DNA from: Entoloma clypeatum
Lineage: Eukaryota; Basidiomycota; Agaricomycetes; Agaricales; Entolomataceae
Length of the DNA: 64,000 nucleotides
Assembly: GCA_963565915.1 (NCBI GenBank)
Contig: OY751496.1
Coordinates: forward strand, 1,116,001-1,180,000
Reading direction: 5' to 3'
Below are positions 54,499-64,000 of the stretch, in pieces. Each line of letters begins with the position of its first letter. Position 1 is the first letter of the stretch. Below the pieces are notes generated by a model. That model ran no database searches. It saw only the letters and a program-made list of their open reading frames with translations, and had not been told where the DNA came from. A program made the position numbers and the translations under genes.

Positions 54499-55616
54499 TA
54501 GTGTTTCAAGGTTCAGTCTTAGTGGACCAGAACCAGACTGGACTGGACCAAAAATGGGACTGAAAAAGAGACTGAACTTCGGTCTTGGTCTCTCACATTT
54601 TGAGACCCCTTGGTCTCTGGTTTCAATGAAGAAAAAATTGTGAGAGACCAGCCAGAGATCGGTTAAAACTGGTCTCAAACCGGTCTTTTATATACTATAA
54701 GCATCAACCCATGGGTCGATGCAGTGTACCTATGTGCAAGTAGCGATGGGGTTGAGTTCCCGCACACATTTTTGCAGTAGAGAAAACATGTAATACAACT
54801 ACAAAAAATAACTAGGAGACACATGCGTGCGGCATGCATGCCTCGTACTGCACCCTGGTGGGAACCCCAGCCCCATCCTCACAGCTGGGCATGAGTGGAC
54901 GCTGCTGGACATGAGTGGACGCTGCTGGACATGAGTGTACACTGTTGGATGTGAGTGGACACAGTTGGGCGTGACTCATGGCAGTTGAGCACAAGGGGCC
55001 ATTGGGCTCAAAGGGACGCCGTTGGACACAAGTGGGCATGACTCATGGCAGTTGGGCACATGAGGAGGCCGTTGGGCTCAAAGGGACACCATTGGACGCA
55101 AGTAGATGCCATTGGGCATGACTCATGGCAGTTCCCAACAGCCTCCTTGCGTGCCCAATAGCCGCCTCTTGTCTGTAACGCCTTTCTGCATGCCCAACAG
55201 CCCCTTCTTGTGCCCAACTGCCACGAGTCATGTCCAACAGTGTCTACTTGTGTCCAATGGCATCCCTTCGAGCCCAATGGCCTCCTCATGTGCCCAACTG
55301 CCATGAGTCATGCCCAACGCCCTCCTCGTCTGCCCTGTGGATGGAGCCAATTGGGGACAAGAGGCGGCCGTTGGGCATGCGAGGAGGCAAAAAGCAGGTG
55401 AGAGGTGGTGAAAGTGGAGCATGACACATCAGAGCATGAAAAAACCAGTTGAGACTGGTTAAGACTGGTTCAGTCCTTGTTTGGCAGCCGGGAAAGACCG
55501 GTTTCACATGGTTTGGTCTGGTTTTTCCAAAATTGGTGGTGCCAAAAGACCGGTCTCAGTCTCGGTCTTTCCTTTTTTGGCCAAAAGACCGGACCAGACC
55601 GAACTTTTGAACACTA
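54499..55616. mobile_element. hAT-like family 1, copy 5, itself interrupted (1118 bp)
   Basis: It starts TAGTGTTTCAAGGTTCAG and ends CCGAACTTTTGAACACTA. The flanks GCCACCGC and AGCACCGC match at 6 of 8 positions. About 190 bp at each end resemble the other copies (AAACCGGTC, GGTCTGGTTT). The middle (about 54690-55425) is an insertion of the GCCCAAYGGCC minisatellite. Confidence 0.75.
54690..55425. repeat. GCCCAAYGGCC-type minisatellite
   Basis: Units such as ATGAGTGGACGCTGCTGGAC and GTTGGGCTCAAAGGGACGCC recur on one strand to about 55130. They then appear as reverse complements (GCCCAATGGCCTCCTCATG) from about 55135, forming a small inverted pair. It is the same unit family as 10411-10860 and 15130-15420. 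Confidence 0.6.
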
Positions 55617-56877
55617 AGCACCGCGCCATCTGTGTCACGTCAGAGGAGCAACGGTGGGAGATGCGAGAATGGGACGTGGAACACACACAAAGATGGGCGG
55701 ATGCACCAGTGCACAAAGCGCAGGTGAGGGGCATACGGAATGCAGGTGACAAGCGCGGATGACAGCTGAGGAACATGAGACGACACATGGGCACAAGACA
55801 GGAACCTGCCCACATGACACCCAAAAATGGCCCCTCCCTTCCTTCGTTCACACGAGGGCCAAGGATGCCCCATATAGGTAAGCACTGCGCCATCCATGTC
55901 ACGTCAGATTACTCACACGAGAAATGCCGGCAGACATGAAGAAAACCGCGAGACACCCGAGCAACGGCGGGAGATGCGATGAATGGGACAGGACACACAA
56001 GAAAGATGGAAGACCCAAGAAACGGCACAGAAGACATGAGAACAGGGACATGGGACACACACAAACATGGGCTGGATGCACCAGTCCGTGACATGCAGGC
56101 GAGGGGCATACGGGCGGGCGCAAGTCAGGGACCCACCCACAAGACATGTGAAAATGACAGGACAGGAAGGCAGAGGAGACGCAAGAATGGTGGTGACAAG
56201 AGAGACTTTGTGTGGGCGAGGCGGGGGACACAGGGCATGTGGGATGCATGGGTGGCGAGAGGGACGACTCCCAATATCTCCTTTGTTGTATATTTTTAGT
56301 GTGGCACAATATTTGATGCCCGTTTTCATGTTGTAATTTGGTTTTGAGCAGTTTGTGGCATGCAAGAGTGTCAATCTATAGAAATATTGAGTACTACACC
56401 AGGCTATGAGACTACAATACTATGGTGCTACCAGGTTTCTACACTACTATGATGTTACAATGCTACTGTGCTTTAGTGCTACATTGCTACACCTGTCAGT
56501 GAGGTCACCACATAGTGCTATGGCTGCTATGTATGTGAGTGTGTTTGCTATGGTTTGCTACCAGCTTGGGGACCACTTTGCTGATGTTGCCCTCCTGCAC
56601 GCTCTTGTTGCTGCCCGACCTCCAAGAGGTGCTGTGTGCCCTGAGCTGCTCGGCGCATGGGAAGAAAAGCTCAGAGCCACCACACCCGCACTTGTTGATT
56701 TTGTAATTGAGCAAGAGGGCCACATACTTCCTTATTTTATCTCATGTTTTTCACAGAAATATATATGTTTGTGAACATAACATACTATATTAGGAAGGAG
56801 GGGGGGGGGGTCTAGCGAGGCCAAAAAAAAAAAGTCCGATGTATGTTGCTGTAGTCGCGTTCCGACACCCCCTTGCA

Positions 56878-57309
56878 AAGGCACGGTTGAGACCCTGATT
56901 GTAAGCATGTGACAACCAAGGTCAAAATCAACTTCACCTCTGACAACAATCCGATTAGATCCAGCCAATCTTGATTATCTGGACGCTCTAGGTAATGATC
57001 GGATCATGGCCGGGTTCTGGTTTTTCCAACTATTAACGCCTGTAAGTCACGCCCAATGCCCCCTCGTCGCGCCCAACTGCCGTACCTCACGACTAATGCC
57101 TGCATCTCCCTTGTGCCCAAGGGCCGTACATTGACAAGTTATTTCCTATTCAAATGTGCGTCAGTGCCATCAATGTTGCAAATGACTGTAATTCGAAGAC
57201 ATGCTGCAAACATTACATACACTGCTCAACTATCACTGAAAGATTAGTTCCACATCACATTCAAATACATAATCAAATAGGTCTGAACTGTTGCACACAC
57301 CATCATGTA
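56878..57309. other. Copia leader remnant, then unassigned sequence
   Basis: The first 120 bp should be the copia leader displaced by the inverted-repeat element. 57040-57125 holds one more GCCCAAYGCC-type repeat. I found no 5' LTR end or primer site. Confidence 0.35.
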
Positions 57310-57775
57310 TCACGTTGAAGTGGAATCTTGAGACTCCTTCCATGCGACTGCCTTGACTTTCAGGTCTTCTTTGCTATCAGCTAGGTATGCATGCCAGACA
57401 TTGGTCAGTTCCGAGTCATTGGCATGTGGATTGGTCGTCTGAATGATTTTTCCTTCCTTGTCTTTCACTATGACATTCAAGTGAAAGGGCTCAGTTGGCA
57501 CTGTGCCACCCGCATGCCCCTTCCCACTACGTAAAGAAAGGGAAGAGCTCATACAATGGGACCAAAGTCGGGACTTACGTGACTTCAGCCTCAACCGCAC
57601 CCTTGTCATCGACACCAGTTGTGCTTTCTGCCCAATCGTAGAGCGCTTTCTTTTCCAAATATTCTCGGATAACTTTCTTCGATTTACTTGAGTAAAGGCC
57701 TTCACCAATGCGAGCCGATGTTATGAAGCGTTTGGTGACAAGGGACATGAGGTATTGCGAAGTATATGATCGATT
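57310..57775 (-). pseudogene. C-terminus of an unrecognised spliced gene
   Basis: The minus strand reads YLMSLVTKRFITSARIGEGL, KKVIREYLEKKALYDWAEST and GVDDKGAVEAEV to a donor at 57578. A 52 nt intron follows (57578-57527, GTAAGT...ACGTAG), then GKGHAGGTVPTEPFHLNVIV, NDSELTNVWHAYLADSKEDL and KVKAVAWKESQDSTST to a TGA at 57310. The splice phase is correct, so this looks like a once-real gene. The N-terminal side is cut off by the copia element at 58022. No domain is recognised. Confidence 0.5.
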
Positions 57776-58021
57776 TGGGATCGCTCTGATATACTTGTTT
57801 TTGCAGAGGTGGCTGTTATCGATTTCCTTTGCTTGGCTTTATTTGAATTGCCTGTCACTTCCTTTCACCATGGGGAACGATTGGGGAACGACCACGGGAC
57901 ACAGGGGCACAACTTTGACCAAGAAGACAAACTTACTGCAGTTCTCGATGTTTTACAATTTGCATTCACAACAAAGTACTTGCTCTGAAAATCTCCTGGT
58001 CGCGTATTTGACGGAACGAAG

Positions 58022-58464
58022 TATCGAACAGCACACCTACATACGCAGGGAAGCCTGGGTAAGATACTCACATTGGAGGCAAGAAGAGCGAGAAGAGCTT
58101 GAGTGATGAAGGTACTTGGTAAGAGTCCTATTATTGCAGATACAGATACATCGAGTATTTATACCTACAAGGATGCGCACAGACCATGTACAAACAAGTA
58201 CAAACTGAGTTCTGTCGCAGAACCATAAACTCACGTTTATGGTAATATGTGACTTATAGTCATATAGTGTGACAAGCACATGATGTGACATAACATGACA
58301 TATGTTATGCACGTCTGACACATATCTAATGAGTCAGGGATCTAGAGCGAGTCTAGATTGTTCTAAGTCTAGAACACTTCCATATGTAACTCCATATGGG
58401 AATACACATGTTTATAGACATGTGATTGACTGTCGAGACATCCGTCTAGAATGTATTCTCAACA
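58022..58464 (-). repeat. 3' LTR of the pol-less copia element (443 bp)
   Basis: On the minus strand it starts TGTTGAGAATACATTC after the purine tract and ends CTGTTCGATA. The unusual TA end is shared by both LTRs, so it predates insertion. The left flank is CGAAG; the partner duplication is outside the window. Confidence 0.8.
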
Positions 58465-58813
58465 CTCCCCCTCAAGTGTGATTCCGTAAGGTTTCAATAC
58501 TTGTTCACAAGAAGACATTCAAGTCCTAGTGAAGAGCCAAAATAAATGGCAGCAGCCGTAAGGGCGCTAAAGGGGATCTGCTGTGTCGTTTAGCATACGC
58601 TGTCATTTAAGGTCTTATCAGAGACCCATAAGTCTAATTCCAAAACAAGAATAGACAGGTCTCATCAGAAGTCAATCTGAGATCAATAGATCATCAAAGG
58701 ATAAAAATACCTTTGAGAGATATGAAATAGCGCAATAAACATGCAGCCATTAATGGCGCTTGAAGCAGCCAGTGTAGCGCTTAGAGCAGCCACTGAAGTA
58801 ATTGATTATTTAA

Positions 58814-59032
58814 TTACTTTGTACCACTAACTACTTTTACTTCTTTCTCCGACGTCTTATCGTCGGTGGTCGTGGCAGTGTTATTGCCAGAGGATGATGA
58901 AGAAGCAGCGGCGGAGGCTGCAGTAGTGGTGGTGGTGGTGGTGCTGGCGTCGGTCGAGGCAACATGCGCCAACTGGTCGGCATGTGCGAAGCGAGTGTAA
59001 AAGGCGGTGGAGAAGTAGGCGAAGAATGCCAT
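58814..59032 (-). CDS. Small ORF, 72 aa, near the 3' end of the copia element
   Basis: It starts MAFFAYFSTAFYTRFAHAD, continues into a long Thr/Ala/Ser run, and ends DKTSEKEVKVVSGTK. The aromatic N-terminus could be a short hydrophobic segment. It lies between the hairpins and the polypurine tract. No family is recognised, and low-complexity composition limits confidence that it is translated. Confidence 0.35.
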   Translation of the reverse strand: MAFFAYFSTAFYTRFAHADQLAHVASTDASTTTTTTTAASAAASSSSSGNNTATTTDDKTSEKEVKVVSGTK

Positions 59033-61746
59033 TGGAAGCCTGCTCTAAAACTCGATTTGAGGAGCGTATTTAAGGCTTTGCCTATCTCGCACGGACCATG
59101 CTGAGTCAGGTGTTTGGCCTGATTGCATCAGCAAACCACGTGTGATAGTTTATTGTCATTCCAGACGAGTATCAATGGTTTTGACCATGGTTCACACAAA
59201 AATGAGACTACCAATGCAGGCAGCCCAAGAAGGCGCTCAAGACATAGTGGTACTCAGTTTTTATGGATCACATAGTAGTTGCAGCCAGTAGTAGCGCAAG
59301 AACTAGTATGGAAAGAGCATGTGGCACTAAGGCCGGGGATAAGTCAGAAGACATAACTCATTTAAGAGCTCGTTAGACTTGATCTGGCTCAAAGGGTCAT
59401 TTAACCAACTGATGATATCATGCTTGGCATGATCTAAGCTATAAATAGCTTATTTATACTCTGGGAAGCTGCCAAATAAGGCGCTAACAACCATGGATTT
59501 AGACAAGGGTGCCTTTATCCTGAGTATGTAATATTATCATGGCAACACTTAAGGTGTGCTTATAGATAATGTCATCTGAGTCGAGTGTAATACTCCAGAC
59601 TTCAGGGATGTGGATGAACTAGTTAGGTTCAGAGTCCACTGTGATAGTTTATGCTCTGTTCTGGAGTAGGGTCCAGTTTATCGTCATAGTGGACGTAGAG
59701 TCTTCAGAATATAATATCTGAGACAGCTGGTAGTTTCGCCATCGTTTCCCATATCGTCTGATGTACTATCCAAGCTATTTGCAAAATATAATCGCAATGA
59801 TTGATATTGCAGCCATTATTTGAGCGCAGATATAATCAAGCCTAGTAACTGTGGCAAGCCCAAAGGGGCGCACATTGTTATGCAAAGGCTAGACAAGCAA
59901 ACATCATGTGGATTGTTTTAGGATTAATAGAGAATGAATTATCTCCCCCTGAAAACCAATTCCATGGAGTACATTTTACAGATTTTATAGGCAATCAAGC
60001 CAACTGTTATATGTGATGATGTGCAAGCAATATTGCAGATTATAGTCAAATAAATGACTTGCGATGTAGTTCTTTGTAGTTGGCAATACTTATGTTGGTG
60101 AACAACCGATTTATGTTCAGAGGTCAATAGAGAATCCACTCTAAGACATCAACACAGATTTACTATGTTTGTTGCATGATACAACAATAACGCGTGAGGG
60201 TGTTATTTGGTCTTTTTTTGTCAAAGGAGGCAGCCAACACAGGCGCTCTACTCAATGCAAGAACCAGATCATTGTCGCAGCCAAAACAAGGCGCAGATCA
60301 GATGATGGGTTGATCCAAATCTCAAGAGTGTGACAAGCACTCTGATGCGTTTCATGCGATCAAATAGTAATCTTGGTATTCCAAGAACCATATAATGCAA
60401 ATTAATGCATTATTAGTAAGCCATCAATTAAGATGCTTCATCAAGTAATCATGGAAGATATACTTGGGAATAGAACCCAACAATAGTCTGATAAGACTAA
60501 CGGATCAATTCATATAATATTCTCTTTTATCCAGAATTCATCGTTTCTGGGTGAGAAATCATAGGGGTATAAGCTGGGATAAGCTTTTTCTTTTGTTCAA
60601 GTTGACCATTTGATAAGTATGCAGCGGTCACGGCGCTCCTTTAATGGTACAACCTATAGAGTGTTGTATACGAAGCAATGCATCTGATGGTGAGATCAAA
60701 AGATCAAAGATCAGTCTTCTAGCAATGGTATCGCAAAGCAAATAGCGCAGAATGCTGCCATTAAAATGCTTCTCTATATTCTCCCCCTTTTCACAGTCAA
60801 GTATGGCAATCATTTCCCATGTATCTTTGGCTTTCAAAGAGCATATACTGAAATAGATGCAGAACTTGGTTGGGAAACCAGAAATTCATGCAGAAAAAAT
60901 AATCGCAAACTGCGGAGGAATTACTCTCCAAGTTATGCTGAGGTAATTACTCTCAGGCGATTTATTCCAGCAATATTTGTAAGCTGTGATACAATCTGAT
61001 TTTTTTGACTATATCCATTTATGCCATAGGGTGTGTACCATCACGGTCATCCCTATATGATTCTGTGACAAGGTCATCGCTGCTTGATTAAAGCGCAGAT
61101 GCCTTTATAAGTCAAAATGCAATGCCAGCCAAAAAGGCGCAAGATGCATCAGAAATCATTCCCATGCAAGAAATGGAGAGTTCAGATAAGAAGCTTTGCA
61201 TTGCCCCAAATCATCACTTCTTTTGATGAAAGAGTGGAGGAACAAGATTGGTTGGCTAGACCAATTTGAATCGATTTAGGTTGAAGGGTTGAAAAACTCT
61301 TCTTCGCATAATAAAGTATTATATATCGGCAGCCAGAATGACAATTTTTGAACACTATCGCAGCCTGTCAAGGCGCAGAATAAGTGTTATGCAAATGCCA
61401 TAGCGCACGAATACAATATTACTTTTTAAATGCTTTGAAAGCATTTTCTGTCTTATCCAATATAAGGTGGAATATTAATTCCTGAAAAGGAAAGATAGAC
61501 GCAGCAGAAAGACAAATTAATGACTCGCGCAGTCTTCTTGACAAGCTTATTAAGCTGTTTCCTTTATAGTGGGTGGCTCAACGGCACATCCAACTTACCG
61601 GAATTATTCCAGATTGGATATAAGTTATTTGAACATAAAATGCATTTGCATTTTTAAATCTCTCTTTCTTTCGTTCAAAATATGAACACATTGCAAATCA
61701 ATGTATTGATTGCAAAGAAAGAAAATACAATCGTTCTACACAATGA

Positions 61747-62610
61747 TTATGCTGTTATAAGGTCCAGGCGTGGAAACGCTATGTCGTAATTGTCGATGGG
61801 TGGACCCTTGCATTGTTCTGTTATGACGGCATCATGCACCAGACCGGCGACGCAGCTAGAGTAGCGCAGAGCACCAGGGTCTGTCGGTGCAGATAAGAAA
61901 GACTTCTTTTTCCATAAGTTCCGAAACAGCTGATGAAAAACATCGCACGATGTCGGTTGAGGATCATAGGAGATACCTATGCCGTAAAGGTAATCCTCAA
62001 GTGACAAATCGGGAACAGGGTCAACACGATGATGATTGTATGTTTCAACAATCAATTCTCGAACCTTATCATAGGTGAGATCATCATTGTAAAGAAGGGT
62101 TTCTATGGCAAAGTCATCCCAATCAGGAGACGGGAGGGCAGATAGAAGCATTAGGGTCCGAGTCGATGAAGAAATAGAATGATGTGCGCCGAGATGATCA
62201 AAGATTTTATCAAGATAATCAATCTCGGTTGCAGGTTGTCGCTTCATAGAAAGTTTGAAGGATAATGCAGCACGAATGTCAGACAGAACTGTTTCATAAA
62301 CAGCTCGTCCGAACCTATTCTTCAACTCAAACCAAGTTTCAGAAGACATATTTTTGGTGAGTTTGATCGACGGGTCGACACGAAGTCGAATATTGGCTAA
62401 AGCCATTTGATCCCTAATGTTCCATGCCTTGACTTTAGTTGTATGGGCTTTCCTCGTAAGGTTAGCAGACATCAAGGGTCGCTTCTCAGCACCATCAACA
62501 ATTTGCCACAAACCCTGAGATCTAAGGAACGAACACATGGTGTTCGCCCACTCAGGGTAGTTTGTGCCGTCAAGAACGGGAACAGCAATCAAAGAAGTGA
62601 TTGAAGACAT
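61747..62610 (-). CDS. Copia-type Gag (UBN2-like), 287 aa
   Basis: The start MSSITSLIAVPVLDGTNYPE is followed by WANTMCSFLRSQGLWQIVDG, IRDQMALANIRLRVDPSI, TWFELKNRFGRAVYETVLSD and MLLSALPSPDWDDFAIETLL. These are the landmarks of the copia Gag capsid domain. The ORF is intact. No zinc knuckle follows, and no protease, integrase or RT is found in the element. Gag could package its own RNA while a partner copia supplies the enzymes. Confidence 0.8.
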   Translation of the reverse strand: MSSITSLIAVPVLDGTNYPEWANTMCSFLRSQGLWQIVDGAEKRPLMSANLTRKAHTTKVKAWNIRDQMALANIRLRVDPSIKLTKNMSSETWFELKNRFGRAVYETVLSDIRAALSFKLSMKRQPATEIDYLDKIFDHLGAHHSISSSTRTLMLLSALPSPDWDDFAIETLLYNDDLTYDKVRELIVETYNHHRVDPVPDLSLEDYLYGIGISYDPQPTSCDVFHQLFRNLWKKKSFLSAPTDPGALRYSSCVAGLVHDAVITEQCKGPPIDNYDIAFPRLDLITA

Positions 62611-63865
62611 GTTTGTTTCTAAAAAGAAACAGTGGTCAGCAAATATTCAAGACCAATTTAAACCGATAAGAGGTATTGTCTGAATTGTTTGTGACACATG
62701 TCAGAGAGAGTTTATGTAATAGCCTTTATTTATGTGACTAGGGGTCACAATGCTGTGGTATTTACATAAAGACGGTCGCCTATAGATCAGGCGATTGCTC
62801 CATCTTTATTACCCCGGGTGTAACCTCGGGTGTGATTCTCCTTTCTTCATCGTCACTATTATTGAAGGGGGACGGTAAGTCCCTCGTTCGAGCTCTCCGG
62901 ATGTTACTTGGGCGTGGCGCCCAGGGATCCTAGAGTCAAAGTTCAACAAGTGAAGAGAATATAGATGGGGATGCATACTGCTTTTTTCTTTCCACATTTG
63001 CGAGTACAGACATGGCATGCATGCCGTCCGTATCGCAATTGCGTGACTTTCACCTTTCGGATGCGTGGTGTGACCATGCAATTCAGAGTACAGAGGTGTC
63101 GTCTGTGGAAACCGTCATCTCGCTGAATAACGCGGATGTCACGGTGTGACCAATGGTTTGCTTGAATGAAACCATAATGGAAGCAGATGCAAGATCCTTT
63201 CATCTAGGAACGATTTTAAGTCAGCATCAAATCTGAGATCGTGCAACCATAAAAATGGGAAGTCCCTGAGGCAACCCAAAAAGGGCGCTTCTACCAGGTA
63301 CAGGGTGCAACAGATCAAGATTGATCGACGAAAAAGGTTCAAGGAACAGAAAGTTCCTGAGAATCGTAATGTCCGAATGTCAGCACATCGAGATACACTC
63401 GATTTGGTTAAAACCAAATGCCAGACAGGACATGACACAGCGTGAGAAAACCCCAAATCTAGATCGCAGCCAAATGAAGGCGCAGATACAAGAGAGGGTT
63501 TTTCACAGGGGTGTGGCGGCCGCCTATCAAGGCGCTCAAACCACAGGCTTGTACAAAATGTCCAAATATAGACATAGGCCATAAAAGGCCCTAGTCTAGA
63601 TCAAGAACTAGATGCAGCCCTAGGGGCGTTTTGCTAGTCTTGGACATCAGAACTAGGTGCAGCCCAAAGGGCGCTCACTAGTCTGGAACCTCCGAGTATC
63701 AAACCAGATAACTAACTTAGACTAGTTTATGCTACTAGCTAAAGAGGCAGTAGCAGCCCAAAGGGCGCTTTTAAGACTCGCGCTCACTGGCTAGGCCAGG
63801 TTAGTATCTAACAGGCTAGACAGTCGCAGCAACTCCGTCAGAGCGCGCAGACTGTACTGGGCAAT
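62611..63865 (-). other. Leader of the pol-less copia element
   Basis: This is non-coding between primer site and gag ATG. It contains hairpin copies (63271-63769), a 6 bp hairpin TCGCCT/AGGCGA near 62775, and repeated CTAG phrases around 63600-63740 that flank the hairpins. Minus-strand frames at 62809-63081 and 63139-63582 are open but show no recognisable domain. Confidence 0.45.
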
Positions 63866-63880
63866 CCGGGGCCCATAACC
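63866..63880 (-). promoter_or_regulatory. Primer-binding site of half-tRNA (initiator Met) type
   Basis: Immediately inside the 5' LTR the minus strand reads GGTTATGGGCCCCGG. GGTTATGGGCCC is the complement of the anticodon stem-loop of eukaryotic initiator tRNA-Met (GGGCCCAUAACC). This is the interior site used by Drosophila copia, whose primer is a tRNA half. The match to this fungus's own tRNA is not checked. Confidence 0.65.
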
Positions 63881-64000
63881 TATCGAACAGCACACCTACA
63901 TACGCAGGGAAGCCTGGGTAAGATACTCACATTGGAGGCAAGAAGAGCGAGAAGAGCTTGAGTGATGAAGGTACTTGGTAAGAGTCCTATTATTGCAGAT
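63881..64000 (-). repeat. 5' LTR of the pol-less copia element, partial
   Basis: The 120 bp to the window end are identical to 58022-58141, starting TATCGAACAGCACACC. The rest lies outside the window. Confidence 0.9.

Larger units (their letters stand above)
53230..56877. mobile_element. 3.65 kb element with 18-19 bp terminal inverted repeats
   Basis: The left end TGCAAGGGGGTGTCGGAAC and the right end GTTCCGACACCCCCTTGCA are perfect inverted copies. The flanks AAAGG(T) and AAAGG(C) suggest a 4-6 bp duplication. Just inside each end lies a G-run followed by an A-run and GTCCGA, but in direct orientation. The interior is largely an inverted duplication: 53700-54490 answers 55620-56280. A family 1 hAT-like element sits at the centre (54499-55616). 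It is inserted in the leader of the copia element. No transposase was recognised; a 122-codon ORF at 56406-56774 is unassigned. Confidence 0.55.
58552..63769 (-). ncRNA. Dispersed hairpin motif GCGCC-N3-9-GGC-U-GC (about 19 copies)
   Basis: On the plus strand GCAGCC, a variable 3-9 nt spacer and GGCGC recur. Starts: 58552, 58743, 58765, 59220, 59281, 59468, 59809, 59854, 60230, 60277, 60621, 61124, 61360, 63271, 63466, 63517, 63614, 63659 and 63754. On the element's sense RNA each gives a 5-7 bp GC stem with one bulged base, usually U, and a variable loop, for example GCGCCCUUUGGGCUGC. None falls in the gag ORF. Possible packaging, structural or protein-binding element; undetermined. Confidence 0.65.
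58022..64000 (-). mobile_element. Young pol-less copia-type element (TR-GAG-like), right end beyond window
   Basis: LTR copies at 58022-58464 and from 63881 to the window edge are identical over the 120 bp visible. Reading on the minus strand: LTR, primer site 63880-63866, leader, a gag ORF (62610-61747), about 2.7 kb without pol, a 72-codon ORF, polypurine tract GAGGGGGAG (58473-58465), LTR. With gag but no protease, RT or integrase it must be mobilised in trans. Its non-coding part carries about 19 copies of a bulged hairpin. Confidence 0.8.

Noticed and set aside
56406..56774. 122-codon ORF in the 3.65 kb inverted-repeat element as its transposase
   Set aside because: Too short, no DDE or zinc motifs, and its first third overlaps a TGCTAC-type simple repeat.
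58552..63769. CRISPR-like reading of the repeated GCAGCC...GGCGC motif
   Set aside because: Spacing is irregular (about 20 to over 300 bp, with a 1.9 kb gap across gag), the repeat is very short, and the genome is eukaryotic.
1..64000. rRNA, tRNA or riboswitch genes
   Set aside because: No recognisable tRNA cloverleaf with A/B boxes or rRNA segment was seen; the only tRNA-like string (63866-63880) is a retrotransposon primer site.

Overview
This window looks like a transposon-dense, gene-poor tract of a mushroom-forming basidiomycete (Agaricomycetes). The evidence is the combination of 46-59 nt GT-AG introns, a Plavaka (CACTA-type) transposase, the C-terminal half of a KDZ-type transposase, two copies of an agaricomycete-expanded gene family that I believe is DUF6698, and chromodomain Ty3 retrotransposons. 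I see no rRNA, tRNA or CRISPR. Almost every host-like gene is broken.

Layout. 1-5.9 kb: minus-strand Ty3 pseudo-element (gag, protease, RNase H, integrase, chromodomain). It is interrupted by an inverted 3' fragment ending in an LTR (2506-3686) and by a small hAT-like element (1600-1902). 5.9-6.8 kb: C-terminal relic of a non-LTR retrotransposon. 7.4-8.4 kb: DUF6698-like pseudogene. 9.1-17.4 kb: a nest of non-autonomous DNA transposons with clean target duplications, long inverted repeats, and a degenerate minisatellite family. 17.4-18.2 kb: a 5' LTR with its own primer-binding site. 18.8-19.8 kb: second DUF6698-like pseudogene.

19,865-27,310: a complete, very young Ty3 chromovirus (722 bp LTRs differing at about one visible position, 5 bp duplication GTATG). 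Gag and Pol are intact and are linked by a textbook -1 frameshift signal. Minus-strand synthesis appears self-primed, as in Tf1. An intact, spliced, antisense gene between pol and the 3' LTR encodes a protein with a Zn2Cys6-like cluster, a coiled coil and an acidic tail.

28.0-37.2 kb: a small host-like gene, two Plavaka elements with subterminal repeats, and a KDZ C-terminal fragment. 37.4-38.1 kb: an AT-rich tandem array. 38.3-46.5 kb: a decayed Ty3 element of another lineage. It also carries antisense multi-exon genes after pol, one with a similar six-cysteine, acidic-tail design. Then come tyrosine-recombinase and Tc1/mariner scraps. 47.2-53.2 kb: a decayed Ty1/copia element (minus) holding a solo LTR. 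53.2-56.9 kb: an element with 18-19 bp terminal inverted repeats, itself holding a hAT-like insertion. 57.3-57.8 kb: C-terminus of an unrecognised spliced gene.

58,022 to the window end: a young copia-type element with a gag ORF but no pol, a half-tRNA-type primer site, and about 19 copies of a small bulged hairpin scattered through its non-coding RNA.

The strongest candidates for an undescribed system are the antisense cysteine-cluster genes carried by two different Ty3 lineages, and the dispersed hairpin array in the pol-less copia element. All functional statements are readings of the sequence; no database search was run.
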